This document shows positions 49,391 through 58,913 of a stretch of DNA of 64,000 nucleotides, one piece after another. Source of the stretch: Pseudomonas gessardii (GTDB lineage Bacteria > Pseudomonadota > Gammaproteobacteria > Pseudomonadales > Pseudomonadaceae); NCBI RefSeq assembly GCF_001983165.1, contig NZ_MNPU01000004.1:167588-231587 (forward strand), read 5' to 3'. The notes below the pieces were generated by a model. It saw only the letters and a program-made list of their open reading frames with translations, had not been told where the DNA came from and searched no databases. Each line of letters starts with the position of its first letter. The stretch's first letter is position 1. Both the position numbers and the translations under genes were made by a program.

Positions 49391-50281
49391 TCAGCCGATC
49401 GCCTGCAAACACGCGGTAAAACGTTCGGCCAGAAAACGCGCCGCCGGGCCCAGGGGCTCATCGCGCCGCCACACCAGTTCCACCACCAGGGCCGGCGGGG
49501 TCCATTCGCTGTCCAGCTCGACCATCTGCCCCTGATACGTGGGGTATTGCACCACATGCCGGGGCAACCAGGCCCAGCCCAGGCCCCGGGCCAGCCACTC
49601 GGCCAGCACGTAGAAACTGTCGGCGCGCCACACCTGCGGGCTGGCCGCCTCGCTGCCGGGGTAGACGCTGGTCTGGGTCGACATCAGCAACTGGCGAAAC
49701 TGCGCCAGGCGCTGGCAATCGACAAACCCACCCCGGGCCAGCGGATGGCCGACGCCGCACACCGTGACCATCTCCACACTGCCGACCACCCGCCGCTCCA
49801 GGGCTTCGGGGATCTGGTCGTGATAGAACAGCAACCCCAGGTCGGCCTTGCGCTCCACCAGCTTGCGTGCGACATCACCTTGGGCTGTGCTGGACAATTG
49901 CACTTCCAGGCTGGGAAATTTCCCGGCCAGCGCCTCAAGGCTGTCGAGCACCGGCTGATACAGCATGGCTTCGTCCTGGGCCAGGCGCAGTCGTGCTTCT
50001 TCGCCGCGCATCAGGGACAGGGCGCGGCCATTGAGGCGCTCACACTGGCGCAGCACTTCCCGGGCTTCTTCCAGCAGGACCGCGCCGGCCGCCGTCAAAC
50101 GGGGCTGGCGACCGCTGCTGCGATCAAACAGGCTCACGCCCAGGTCGGCCTCCAGCAAGGCAATGCCATTACTCACCGCCGACTGCGCCTTGCGCTGGTC
50201 CCGCGCCACCGCCGAAAACGAGCGCTGCTCGGCGACGCTGACAAACAGGCGCATCTGCTCCAGGTTCCACTGCACGCTCAT
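49391..50281 (-). CDS. LysR-family transcriptional regulator
   Basis: This 296-residue protein has an N-terminal winged helix (LEQMRLFVSVAEQRSFSAVA, QSAVSNGIALLEADLGV) and a typical LysR effector domain. It is divergent from the SMR pump gene over 105 bp and could regulate it and the following redox genes. A LysR gene at this place (next to waaA and an emrE-type gene) is what I recall in PAO1. Confidence 0.88.
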   Translation of the reverse strand: MSVQWNLEQMRLFVSVAEQRSFSAVARDQRKAQSAVSNGIALLEADLGVSLFDRSSGRQPRLTAAGAVLLEEAREVLRQCERLNGRALSLMRGEEARLRLAQDEAMLYQPVLDSLEALAGKFPSLEVQLSSTAQGDVARKLVERKADLGLLFYHDQIPEALERRVVGSVEMVTVCGVGHPLARGGFVDCQRLAQFRQLLMSTQTSVYPGSEAASPQVWRADSFYVLAEWLARGLGWAWLPRHVVQYPTYQGQMVELDSEWTPPALVVELVWRRDEPLGPAARFLAERFTACLQAIG

Positions 50282-50386
50282 TGGCTCAACCCATCTTAAA
50301 TTCGGATAGGTAATGACTTTACCCCATCTATGAAGTCTCTAGAATGCCGGCCTTGTTACGCGCCCCTATTTCCGAGGAACACCCCC

Positions 50387-50722
50387 ATGAACGCCGCCTA
50401 CTACTACCTGGCCATTGCCATCTGCTCGGAAGTGATCGCTACCGTTTCCATGAAAGCGATCAAGGGCTGGAGCACGCCGATCCCGCTGCTGCTGGTTATC
50501 GTCGGCTATGGCGTGGCGTTCTGGATGCTGACCCTGGTGGTGCGCACCGTGCCGGTGGGCGTGGCCTACGCGGTGTGGGCGGGGCTGGGGATCGTCATGG
50601 TCAGCATCGCGGCGCTGTTTATCTATGGGCAGAAGCTCGATCTACCGGCGATGCTGGGAATGGGCCTGATTGTGCTGGGGGTGGTGGTGATTCAGTTGTT
50701 TTCAAAAGCAGCGGGCCACTGA
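50387..50722 (+). CDS. Small multidrug resistance (SMR) efflux protein, EmrE type
   Basis: This 111-residue protein has four membrane helices. The essential Glu is in AICSEVIAT at residue 14, and the second helix begins GYGVAFWML. SMR dimers export quaternary ammonium cations or guanidinium by proton exchange. GAGGA precedes the ATG at 50387. Divergent LysR regulator upstream. Confidence 0.9.
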   Translation: MNAAYYYLAIAICSEVIATVSMKAIKGWSTPIPLLLVIVGYGVAFWMLTLVVRTVPVGVAYAVWAGLGIVMVSIAALFIYGQKLDLPAMLGMGLIVLGVVVIQLFSKAAGH

Positions 50723-50807
50723 CCTTCTACAGTTGTTGATCCTGGGCAAAGATCCCGCTGTCGAGTCTGTATACTTGGCCTCTTGTTCTGAACACTGAGG
50801 TCGCCCC

Positions 50808-51983
50808 ATGCCATCCGTTATTTCCACCGACGTCCTGATTGTCGGCGCCGGGGTTGCCGGCCTCTGGCTCAATGCGCGCCTGCGCAGCCAGGGGTTTTCC
50901 ACGCTTGTGGTGGAGAACGCGACCCTGGGTGGTGGGCAGAGCGTGAAGTCTCAGGGGATCATTCACGGTGGTGCAAAATACGCCCTACATGGCGCCCTGA
51001 CCGGTGCCTCCGAAGCCATTGCCGATATGCCACGACGCTGGCGCGAAGCCCTGGCGGGCACCGGCGAGCTGGACCTGACGGGCGTGCGCCTGCTGTCCCA
51101 GGCCCATTACCTGTGGTCGCCGGGCACCCTGGCCGGCAACCTCACCAGTTTCTTCGCCAGCAAGGCGGTGCGGGGCCGCGTCGACCAGGTCAAGGGCGAC
51201 GATTTGCCGCCGGCCCTGCAAGACCGCCGCTTCAAGGGCAAGGTCTATCGCCTGGCCGAACTGGTGGTGGATGTACCGAGCCTGATCGAACGCCTGGCAC
51301 AACTGGCTGGCGACGGCCTGCTCGCCGGGCAACAGATCGAGCCGCTGCTGGAAGGTGGCCTGCTGGTCGGCCTGAAAGTCGATGGCCGGGCGATCCGCGC
51401 CCAGCGCATCGTGCTGAGTGCCGGCGGCGGCACCGCCGAGCTGCTGACGGCCCTGGGCCTGAGCCAGCCGGCCATGCAAAAGCGCCCGCTGCATATGATC
51501 ATCGCCAAGGGCCCCGGCCTCAAACCCCTGTATGCGCACTGCCTGGGCGGCGGCACCAAGCCACGGATCACCATCACCACGCACCCGGCCGCCGATGGCA
51601 ACTGGGTGTGGTACATGGGCGGCGATATTGCCGAGACCGAAGGCGTGCACCGCACGCCCGCCGAACAGATCGCCACGGCGCAAAAGGAGCTGGCACAGCT
51701 GCTGCCGTGGATCGATATGAGCCAGGTCCAGTGGGCGACCCTGCGGGTGGATCGCGCCGAACCCCTGCAAACGGGCCTGACCCGGCCAGACAATGCGTTC
51801 CTCGCCGAACAGGGCCGCCTGTTGGTGGGCTGGCCAACCAAGCTGGCCCTGGCGCCGGACTTCGCCGACCGCGTGCTGAGCGCCCTGGAACGTGACGGCA
51901 TCCAGCCAACGCCAAGCGCACCGCTGCCCGAGCTGCCACGCCCGACCATCGCCCAACCTGCCTGGGAGCAATTGTTGCCATGA
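50808..51983 (+). CDS. FAD-dependent oxidoreductase (DAO/DadA-like)
   Basis: This 391-residue enzyme has the N-terminal dinucleotide fold DVLIVGAGVAGLWLNARLR with GXGXXG, followed by GGGQSVKSQGIIHGGAKYAL, and a glycine-rich FAD contact near residue 203 (LSAGGGTAEL). The substrate is unknown. GAGG precedes the ATG. Its stop overlaps the next start by 4 bp, so it is co-translated with an aldo/keto reductase, which suggests a shared pathway. Confidence 0.85.
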   Translation: MPSVISTDVLIVGAGVAGLWLNARLRSQGFSTLVVENATLGGGQSVKSQGIIHGGAKYALHGALTGASEAIADMPRRWREALAGTGELDLTGVRLLSQAHYLWSPGTLAGNLTSFFASKAVRGRVDQVKGDDLPPALQDRRFKGKVYRLAELVVDVPSLIERLAQLAGDGLLAGQQIEPLLEGGLLVGLKVDGRAIRAQRIVLSAGGGTAELLTALGLSQPAMQKRPLHMIIAKGPGLKPLYAHCLGGGTKPRITITTHPAADGNWVWYMGGDIAETEGVHRTPAEQIATAQKELAQLLPWIDMSQVQWATLRVDRAEPLQTGLTRPDNAFLAEQGRLLVGWPTKLALAPDFADRVLSALERDGIQPTPSAPLPELPRPTIAQPAWEQLLP

Positions 51984-52792
51984 GCCTGCCGACCCTGCAT
52001 GACCTTCATCGCCCCCTGGGCAGCACCGGCCTGCTGGTGTCGCCACTGGGCCTGGGCACCGTAAAGCTGGGGCGCGACCAGGGGGTGAAGTACCCCAATG
52101 GTTTCCAGATCCCCAACGATGAAGAAGCGCGGATGTTGCTGCGCCAGGCCCGCGAGCTGGGGATCAACCTGATCGACACCGCCCCGGCCTACGGTCACAG
52201 TGAAGAACGCCTGGGGCCGCTGCTGCGGGGCCAGCGCCAGGACTGGGTGATTGTCAGCAAGGTCGGCGAAGAGTTTGCCGACGGCGTATCCCACCATGAT
52301 TTCAGCGCAGCCCACACCCGGCGGTCCGTGGAGCGCAGCCTGAAACGCCTGGAAACGGATTTTATCGACCTGGTGCTGGTGCATTCCGACGGCAACGACT
52401 TGCATATCCTCAACGATTGCGAGGTCTACCAGACCCTGGCGCAACTCAAGGCCGAGGGCAAGATTCGCGGTTTCGGTTTCTCGGGCAAAACCGTCGAAGG
52501 CGGGGTGAAGGCTCTGGAACAAGGCGATTGCGCGATGGTCACCTACAATCTGAACGAGCAAAACGAAAAAGCCGTGATCGATTACGCCGCCGCCCATGGC
52601 AAAGGCATCCTGGTGAAAAAGGCCCTGGCCAGTGGCCATGCATGCCTTGAACCAGGAATGGATCCAATTCATGCCAGTTTCGTCTTGTTGTTTGCGCAAA
52701 CGGGCGTGGCCAGTGCTATTGTCGGCACCATCAACCCGCTGCACCTTGCCCATAACGTAGCAACCGCTGCCCAGATCATTCGCCAATCCTGA
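51980..52792 (+). CDS. Aldo/keto reductase
   Basis: This 270-residue NADPH-dependent TIM-barrel enzyme has the catalytic tetrad: Asp and Tyr in LIDTAPAYGHSEERLG, Lys in WVIVSKVGE and His in LVLVHSDG. The start LGSTGLLVSPLGLGTVKLG is typical. The substrate is not predictable. It is the second gene of a three-gene run (50808-53799). Confidence 0.9.
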   Translation: MSLPTLHDLHRPLGSTGLLVSPLGLGTVKLGRDQGVKYPNGFQIPNDEEARMLLRQARELGINLIDTAPAYGHSEERLGPLLRGQRQDWVIVSKVGEEFADGVSHHDFSAAHTRRSVERSLKRLETDFIDLVLVHSDGNDLHILNDCEVYQTLAQLKAEGKIRGFGFSGKTVEGGVKALEQGDCAMVTYNLNEQNEKAVIDYAAAHGKGILVKKALASGHACLEPGMDPIHASFVLLFAQTGVASAIVGTINPLHLAHNVATAAQIIRQS

Positions 52793-52833
52793 TGCCGCCG
52801 ACGCGGCCGACCCCGACGCAAGAAGGAGCCGAC

Positions 52834-53799
52834 ATGCCGCGAACGCTCATAAGAAAAAACCCCAGCAACTTCAAGACTCTGCCGCTGTACGTCGAAGCCA
52901 CCCCCGAAGGCCTGAGCTACCAGAGCGTGGGCATGCCGCTCAACTTTGCCCAGACCCTGCAACGACGCAAGCCGGTGGAGGTGGCGGATGCCGAGCGCTT
53001 TGCCCTGGAGTTGGCCAACCTCGGGGTATCGGTGCGCCTGACCCTGCATTGGCAAAACCGCGATTACTGGGTCTTGGTGCGCCAGCGCCGGCAGGACCGG
53101 GGCGATGTGGTGCTCAAGCTGATTTCCGGCTACGTGCCGGCCCACGAACTGAACCTGCCGCTGCACACCGCCATCCAGGAAATCGCCGAGGAATGCCTGC
53201 TGGAAACCCCGGAAGGCTGGCTAGGCGGGCGCTTCAACGACACCTGGCTGCCGGCGCCCTACTCCGCCGCCCTGCATTACCGCGAGGCCTTGCCGTTTCG
53301 CCTGTCGCCGTTGTCCGGCGCCGCCCGCCCGGTGCGCTGCGCCAATATGCAGTTGATCGAGCGCCCCCGGGCCTATGTGCACCTGCCCACGGCCTCCCTG
53401 CAATTGATCTATGACCTGCGCCTGGAAGTGCCCAAGGAAGCCAAGTCCCTGAGCCTGTTCCATGTGGACGAACGCCTGGAGGGCGACCAACTGGTGGCGC
53501 GCCTGGACCGCCAGCGCCCGGACTTGTACCTGATGCCCCTCAAGGACGGCCAGCCATGCGCCGAGCTGTATACCCTGAAGAAGGATCAACTGATCCCGGC
53601 GAGCACCCGTGGGGTGTACCTGGCCGAGAGTTTTGCCCAGCAGGAAGGCTGGTTGGTACGTGACGAGCGGATCAAGTGGAAGGATTGGCTCCAGCAACAG
53701 GGCCTGAGCGCGCCAGAGAAGGAATCGAAGTTGAAACAGCTGACCGGGCGGGCCAGGCAGATCCTGCGCAAGATGGTGCCGAAGAAGGCGGGTCGCTGA
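52834..53799 (+). CDS. Conserved protein of unknown function with Nudix-like motif
   Basis: This 321-residue soluble protein was not recognised as a named family. A central segment GYVPAHELNLPLHTAIQEIAEE resembles the Nudix box, with GX5E and QEIXEE in place of REUXEE, but the spacing from Glu to QE is nine rather than seven residues. A basic C-terminus (KQLTGRARQILRKMVPKKAGR region) follows. AAGGAG precedes the ATG at 52834. It sits 41 bp after the aldo/keto reductase and is probably co-transcribed. Confidence 0.65.
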   Translation: MPRTLIRKNPSNFKTLPLYVEATPEGLSYQSVGMPLNFAQTLQRRKPVEVADAERFALELANLGVSVRLTLHWQNRDYWVLVRQRRQDRGDVVLKLISGYVPAHELNLPLHTAIQEIAEECLLETPEGWLGGRFNDTWLPAPYSAALHYREALPFRLSPLSGAARPVRCANMQLIERPRAYVHLPTASLQLIYDLRLEVPKEAKSLSLFHVDERLEGDQLVARLDRQRPDLYLMPLKDGQPCAELYTLKKDQLIPASTRGVYLAESFAQQEGWLVRDERIKWKDWLQQQGLSAPEKESKLKQLTGRARQILRKMVPKKAGR

Positions 53800-53826
53800 A
53801 GCAGCCCCGCCTGTGGCGAGCGATGC

Positions 53827-54756
53827 CTACGGGTTGAGCAGCTTTTCCAGGCCAACCTTCAACGGTGTCGGCTCAGGCAATGTGAAACTCGCCGCCAAGC
53901 GCTGGTTATTAGCCCTGGAATGCCGGATATCCCCCGAGCGCGGCGCCGTGTAGCTGACAGCCGGCAACGCGCCGACAATTTCCGACAGTGCCTGCAGCAG
54001 CTGCTTGAGGGTGGTGGTGCGGTTCCAGCCGACATTGATCGCGCCCAGAGGCGCATCGGCCATTTCCACGGCTTGCACCAGCACAGCCACCAGGTCCCCG
54101 ACGTACATGAAGTCACGGGTTTGCTCACCGTCGCCAAACACGGCAATCGGCAGGCCTTTTTGCACGCGCTCGCTGAAGATGCTGATCACCCCGGAATACG
54201 GCGATGAAGGGTCCTGGCGCGGGCCAAAGATATTGAAGAAGCGGAAAATCACCGGCTCCAGGCCATGCTGGCGCCGATAGAAGTCAAAGTAGTGCTCGCT
54301 GGCCAGCTTGTCCGAGGCATACGGCGTCAACGGGGCCTTGGCGGTTTGCTCGTCGATGGAGTCGCCCTCGCCATTGTTGCCATACACCGCTGCGCTGGAA
54401 GCAAACACCACGCGCTTGACCCCAGCCTGGCGCATGGCTTCGCAAACGTTCAGGCTACCCACGAAGTTGCTCTGGTGCGTACTGACCGGGTCATCCACCG
54501 ACGCCTGCACCGAAGCGACGGCCGCCAGGTGCACCACCGCCGTCGCCCCTACCGCCGCGCGCGCGACCAGCGCCGCATCGGCCACATCGCCTTCGAGCAG
54601 TTGCAGGCGCGGGTTATCCAGCGGCAGGTTGCTGCGCTTGCCGGTGGACAGGTTATCCAGCACGCGCACCGCGTAGCCCTTGGCCAGCAGTGCATCGACC
54701 AGATTGGAACCGATAAAGCCGGCACCGCCGGTAATCAGTACAAGAGCATCAGACAT
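53827..54756 (-). CDS. NAD-dependent sugar-nucleotide epimerase (GalE/WbpP-like)
   Basis: This 309-residue extended short-chain dehydrogenase has the NAD loop ITGGAGFIGSNLVDALL, an active-site Ser in FASSAAVYG and the YASDK catalytic pair (YXXXK). FRFFNIFGPRQDPSSPYSGVIS is typical of UDP-hexose 4-epimerases. It lies 11 bp after hldE and probably supplies an epimerised sugar nucleotide for surface polysaccharide. The exact sugar is not certain. Confidence 0.88.
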   Translation of the reverse strand: MSDALVLITGGAGFIGSNLVDALLAKGYAVRVLDNLSTGKRSNLPLDNPRLQLLEGDVADAALVARAAVGATAVVHLAAVASVQASVDDPVSTHQSNFVGSLNVCEAMRQAGVKRVVFASSAAVYGNNGEGDSIDEQTAKAPLTPYASDKLASEHYFDFYRRQHGLEPVIFRFFNIFGPRQDPSSPYSGVISIFSERVQKGLPIAVFGDGEQTRDFMYVGDLVAVLVQAVEMADAPLGAINVGWNRTTTLKQLLQALSEIVGALPAVSYTAPRSGDIRHSRANNQRLAASFTLPEPTPLKVGLEKLLNP

Positions 54757-54767
54757 AGCGGTAAAAC

Positions 54768-56204
54768 CTATTGAGCGGCATCGTTGGTTTGGCGAATTTT
54801 TTCGACAATCGCGGTGGTCGAGCTGTTTTCCACCAGCCCCAAGACTTTGACCTTGCCACCATAGGCGTTGACGATATCGGCACCGACCACCTGGTCGACC
54901 GAGTAATCCCCCCCCTTGACCAACACGTCCGGCTTGACCTGGGCCAGCAGGTTTTCCGGGGTGCCCTCGGAGAAGCTGATCACCCAGTCCACCGCGCCCA
55001 ACCCAGCCAGCACCGCCATGCGCCGGTCCACACTGTTGATCGGCCGACCCGGCCCTTTCAGGCGGCTGACCGACGCATCGTCGTTGATCGCCACGATCAG
55101 GCGATCACCCTGGGCGCGAGCCTGCTCCAGGTAGGTCACATGGCCAGCATGCAGGATGTCGAAACAACCGTTGGTGAAGACGATGCTTTCGTTATGCGCC
55201 CGGGCATCGTCAATCGCCAGCAGCAATTGCTCAAGGCTCAACACGCCACGCTCCGAGCCTTCCTCACGCTGGATCGCGCGACGCAGTTCCGGGGCGCTGA
55301 TGGACGCAGTACCCAGCTTGCCCACCACGATGCTCGCCGCCAGGTTGGCCAGGGCCACCGCGTGGGGCAATTCCTCGCCGGCCGCGATCGCCGCCGCCAG
55401 GGTGGAGATCACCGTGTCGCCGGCGCCGGTGACATCGAATACTTCCCGCGCCCGCGCCGGCAAGTGCATGGCCGGGTGGCCGGGGCGCAGCAGGGTCATG
55501 CCGTGTTCGCCACGGGTCACCAGCAAGGCGCCGAGGTCGAGGTCGGCCATCAGGCTGGCGCCTTTGCTCACCAAATCGTGCTCATCGACACAACCGCCGA
55601 CGATGGTTTCAAATTCGCTGAGGTTCGGCGTGATCAGGCTGGCGCCTCGGTACACCGAGAAGTCCTTGCCCTTGGGATCGGCCAGCACCGGGATACCCCG
55701 GGCCTTGGCGGCCTGGATCAGCACCTGGTGGTTTTTCAATGCACCTTTGCCGTAGTCCGACAGCACCAATACCTTGATGCCTTCGAGCAACGCATCGACC
55801 TGGTCACTGAGGGCCAGGGCGTCGGTGGCAAAGGGTTCTTCAAAATCGATACGCAGCAATTGCTGGTGACGGCTCATGACCCGCAGCTTGACGATGGTCG
55901 GCTGGTGGGCAATACGCTGGAACAGGGCACGCACGCCAGCGCCGCGCAGGCTGTTGGTCAGGCTGTCGGCGGCTTCGTCGTCACCGGTCACGCCGACCAG
56001 GGAGGCCGGGGCGCCGAGTGCGGCGATGTTAAGGGCGACGTTGGCAGCGCCGCCTGGGCGGTCTTCGATTTGCTCGACCTTGACTACCGGTACCGGTGCC
56101 TCAGGGGAAATCCGTGAGGTACCGCCATGCCAGTAACGGTCGAGCATGACATCGCCGACCACCAAGACAGGGGCTTGATCGAATCGCGGCATGGACAACT
56201 TCAT
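54768..56204 (-). CDS. hldE: Bifunctional heptose kinase/adenylyltransferase HldE
   Basis: This 478-residue enzyme makes ADP-heptose for the LPS inner core. The N-terminal ribokinase domain (about 1-330) has VVGDVMLDRYWHG, EDRPGGAANVA and DVTGAGDTVI. The C-terminal cytidylyltransferase-like domain has FTNGCFDILHAGHVTYL and a later KGGDYSVDQVVG. The ATG at 56204 gives the usual start; 56192 is possible. Upstream is msbA. Confidence 0.97.
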   Translation of the reverse strand: MKLSMPRFDQAPVLVVGDVMLDRYWHGGTSRISPEAPVPVVKVEQIEDRPGGAANVALNIAALGAPASLVGVTGDDEAADSLTNSLRGAGVRALFQRIAHQPTIVKLRVMSRHQQLLRIDFEEPFATDALALSDQVDALLEGIKVLVLSDYGKGALKNHQVLIQAAKARGIPVLADPKGKDFSVYRGASLITPNLSEFETIVGGCVDEHDLVSKGASLMADLDLGALLVTRGEHGMTLLRPGHPAMHLPARAREVFDVTGAGDTVISTLAAAIAAGEELPHAVALANLAASIVVGKLGTASISAPELRRAIQREEGSERGVLSLEQLLLAIDDARAHNESIVFTNGCFDILHAGHVTYLEQARAQGDRLIVAINDDASVSRLKGPGRPINSVDRRMAVLAGLGAVDWVISFSEGTPENLLAQVKPDVLVKGGDYSVDQVVGADIVNAYGGKVKVLGLVENSSTTAIVEKIRQTNDAAQ

Positions 56205-56309
56205 GGAGCAACCCACATACAAAATGAACAGGGGCGCGATATTAGCACAGGGAAAAGCATCGACCGCTTCAATCCTGGCGGTCGATCCCGGCCCAGCGGC
56301 CATGGCGCC

Positions 56310-58130
56310 TCAATAGGCATCCGTCACGTGGGTGGGCGCCACCGGGTCGCCCTCTTCAAACTCCTTGGCGTGCAGCCGCGCGTAGTAGCCATTCTTCGCC
56401 AGCAGCTCGACATGGGTACCGCGCTCGACAATCTGGCCGTCGTCCATCACCAGGATCAGGTCGGCTTTCTCGATGGTGCTCAGGCGGTGGGCAATCACCA
56501 GGGTCGTGCGGTTTTTCACCACATGGTCCAGGGCCGCCTGGATATGGCGCTCGGACTCGGTATCCAGGGCCGAGGTGGCCTCGTCGAGAATCAGCAGCGG
56601 CGCATCCTTGAGCAGGGCCCGGGCAATCGCGATGCGCTGGCGCTGGCCGCCGGACAGCAGCACGCCGTTCTCGCCCACCAGGGTTTCATAGCCCTGGGGC
56701 ATCTTCACGATGAACTCATCGGCATAGGCTTCGCGAGCAGCATGGAGCACCGCATCGGTGGGCGCGCCGGCCAAGTCGCCATAGGCGATGTTGTTGGTCA
56801 CGGTGTCGTTGAACAAGGTGACCTGCTGGGTCACCAGGGCAATTTGCCGGCGCAGGTTGCGCAGGGTGAAATCCTGCACGCGTACGCCATCGAGCAGAAT
56901 CTGCCCTTGTTCGTGCTGATAGAAGCGTGGGATCAAGCCCGCCAGGGTGGATTTGCCGCTGCCCGAACGCCCCACCAGCGCAACCATTTGCCCAGGTTCG
57001 ACGATAAAGCTGATGTCGTTGAGCACCTTCTTGTCGCTATCGGGGTATTGGAAGCTGAGGTTGCGCACTTCGATGCGCCCGGCCAGGCGCTCATGCTCAA
57101 TCACACCCTGGTCAACTTCTACCGGCTCATCCAACTGCTCGAAAATACTCTCGGCACCCGCCACACCCTTCTGGATGGTGGAGCTGACTTCGGACAGCTG
57201 GCGGATCGGCTTGGGCAGCAGGCCGGCCATGGTGATGTAGGCCACCAGGTCGCCGGGCGAGGCATCGCCACGCAAATACAGGACCAGGAACATGACCACG
57301 GCCATCGCACTGTAGGTCACCAGTTGCAGCATCGGCGTGTACACCGCGCCGGTCTTGGTCATTGCCAGTTGTTTCTCGGTATTGCTCAGGCTCGCCTGCT
57401 CGAAACGCACCTTTTCATAGTGCTCGCCGCCAAAGCTGCGGACTACACGGTAGCCGTGGATCGTCTCGGAGGCCACATGGGTCACATCGCCCATGGACAC
57501 CTGGATTTTCTTGCTTTGCTTGCGGAATTTACGGCTGGTGCTGTTCACCATCATGCCGATCACCGGCAGGATCGCCAGCATCACCAGGGTCAGTTTCCAG
57601 TTCATCCACACCAGGGTGCAGAACAGGAAAATCACGGTCATGCCTTCGCGGATAACCACCTTGATCGCATCGGTGGCCGCGCCGGTGACCATGGTGACGT
57701 TGAAGGTAATGCGTGAAATCAGGTGGCCGGAGTTGTTCTTGTCAAAGAAGCGGTTGGGCAGCTCCAACAACTTGTTGAACAGCACCACGCGCAGGTCATG
57801 GACCAGCCCCAGGGAAACCCGGGCCAGGAAGAAGTTACCGAGGAACGAACCCACGCCCTGCCAGGCCGCGATCAGCACGATCATCAGTGGCACGGTTTCC
57901 AGCAACTGCAACTTGCCCAGATAGGGGTTGCCGGGGAACAGGCTGGCCTCGGGGTTCGCCAAGCCATCGACGAAATATTTGAGAATGTAAGCGAGCATCG
58001 GCTGGGTCGATGCGAAGATCAGGAACCCGACGATACTCAGGATGAACAGACCCACATAAGGCCGTACGTAAGTCAGCAGGCGAAAGTAAATCGCCAGCGT
58101 CGACTGGGTTTTCGGTTCAGGACTGCTCAT
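56310..58130 (-). CDS. msbA: Lipid A export ABC transporter MsbA
   Basis: This 606-residue half-transporter flips lipid A-core across the inner membrane. Six membrane helices occupy about residues 1-320. The ATPase domain has Walker A GRSGSGKST, the signature LSGGQRQRIAIARALL, Walker B LLILDEATSALD and a switch His in VIAHRLSTI. It lies upstream of hldE with a 105-bp gap. Confidence 0.97.
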   Translation of the reverse strand: MSSPEPKTQSTLAIYFRLLTYVRPYVGLFILSIVGFLIFASTQPMLAYILKYFVDGLANPEASLFPGNPYLGKLQLLETVPLMIVLIAAWQGVGSFLGNFFLARVSLGLVHDLRVVLFNKLLELPNRFFDKNNSGHLISRITFNVTMVTGAATDAIKVVIREGMTVIFLFCTLVWMNWKLTLVMLAILPVIGMMVNSTSRKFRKQSKKIQVSMGDVTHVASETIHGYRVVRSFGGEHYEKVRFEQASLSNTEKQLAMTKTGAVYTPMLQLVTYSAMAVVMFLVLYLRGDASPGDLVAYITMAGLLPKPIRQLSEVSSTIQKGVAGAESIFEQLDEPVEVDQGVIEHERLAGRIEVRNLSFQYPDSDKKVLNDISFIVEPGQMVALVGRSGSGKSTLAGLIPRFYQHEQGQILLDGVRVQDFTLRNLRRQIALVTQQVTLFNDTVTNNIAYGDLAGAPTDAVLHAAREAYADEFIVKMPQGYETLVGENGVLLSGGQRQRIAIARALLKDAPLLILDEATSALDTESERHIQAALDHVVKNRTTLVIAHRLSTIEKADLILVMDDGQIVERGTHVELLAKNGYYARLHAKEFEEGDPVAPTHVTDAY

Positions 58131-58254
58131 GGGAATCCGCGCAAATCAGTAAGGCGCGGATCATATCACAGGCCTCTTCCCCCCAAAAAACATGAGCAGG
58201 GGCCAGCCTTGCATCAAGTCGGTTAAGATAACCGGCTATTGATGGGAGTCAGGC

Positions 58255-58911
58255 ATGCAAGTAATCGATCACAACACCTATGAGGCATTGCGTGCTGGCG
58301 CGCAGGTGCTGGAAGCCGATGGTTCTGGCGACAAGGTGCTCCGGTTGACCGATGGTTGCATGCTCAAACTGTTCCGGCGCAAACGCCTGCTCAGCTCGGC
58401 GTTGTTCTACCCGTATGCCCAGCGTTTCGCCAACAACACCCGCGCCCTGCAGCAACGGGATATCCCCTGCCCTCGCATCATTGCGGTGTATCGCATCCCC
58501 AGCATTGCGCGGGATGCGGTGTATTACAGCCCGCTGGCCGGGGAAACCATCCGCCAGCTGAAACTCGCCAAGGCCGAGGCCGACGCCTTGCGTGTGCGCC
58601 TGGGCTGTTTTATTGCGCAACTGCATGAGAAGGGCGTGTACTTTCGCTCGCTGCACTTTGGCAACGTGGTGCTGACGCCGGAAAACACCCTGGGGCTGAT
58701 CGATATTGCCGACCTGAGCTGCCAGAGCGCCCCGCTGAGCCAGAACAAGCGCCTGCGTAACTTCAGCCATCTGCGGCGCTATCCCGAGGATAGGCAATGG
58801 CTGCTGGGCGATGATGCCGGGCAAGCCTTCTTCAATGGCTATCGCCAGGGCTTGCCGGCAGGCAGTCAACAGGCGCCGTTGATTGAGCGCCTGCGACAAC
58901 TACTGGACTGA
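58255..58911 (+). CDS. LPS-kinase-like protein (toluene tolerance family)
   Basis: This 218-residue protein has a small kinase fold: KLFRRKRLLSSALFYPYAQRF (Lys-containing), a catalytic-loop region FRSLHFGNVVLT and LIDIADLS in place of DFG. Where kinases have HXDXXXXN, this protein has Ser instead of Asp, so activity is uncertain, though the Asn is kept. Neighbours msbA and core glycosyltransferases suggest a role with LPS core. It starts 125 bp from the divergent msbA. Confidence 0.75.
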   Translation: MQVIDHNTYEALRAGAQVLEADGSGDKVLRLTDGCMLKLFRRKRLLSSALFYPYAQRFANNTRALQQRDIPCPRIIAVYRIPSIARDAVYYSPLAGETIRQLKLAKAEADALRVRLGCFIAQLHEKGVYFRSLHFGNVVLTPENTLGLIDIADLSCQSAPLSQNKRLRNFSHLRRYPEDRQWLLGDDAGQAFFNGYRQGLPAGSQQAPLIERLRQLLD

Positions 58912-58913
58912 CT

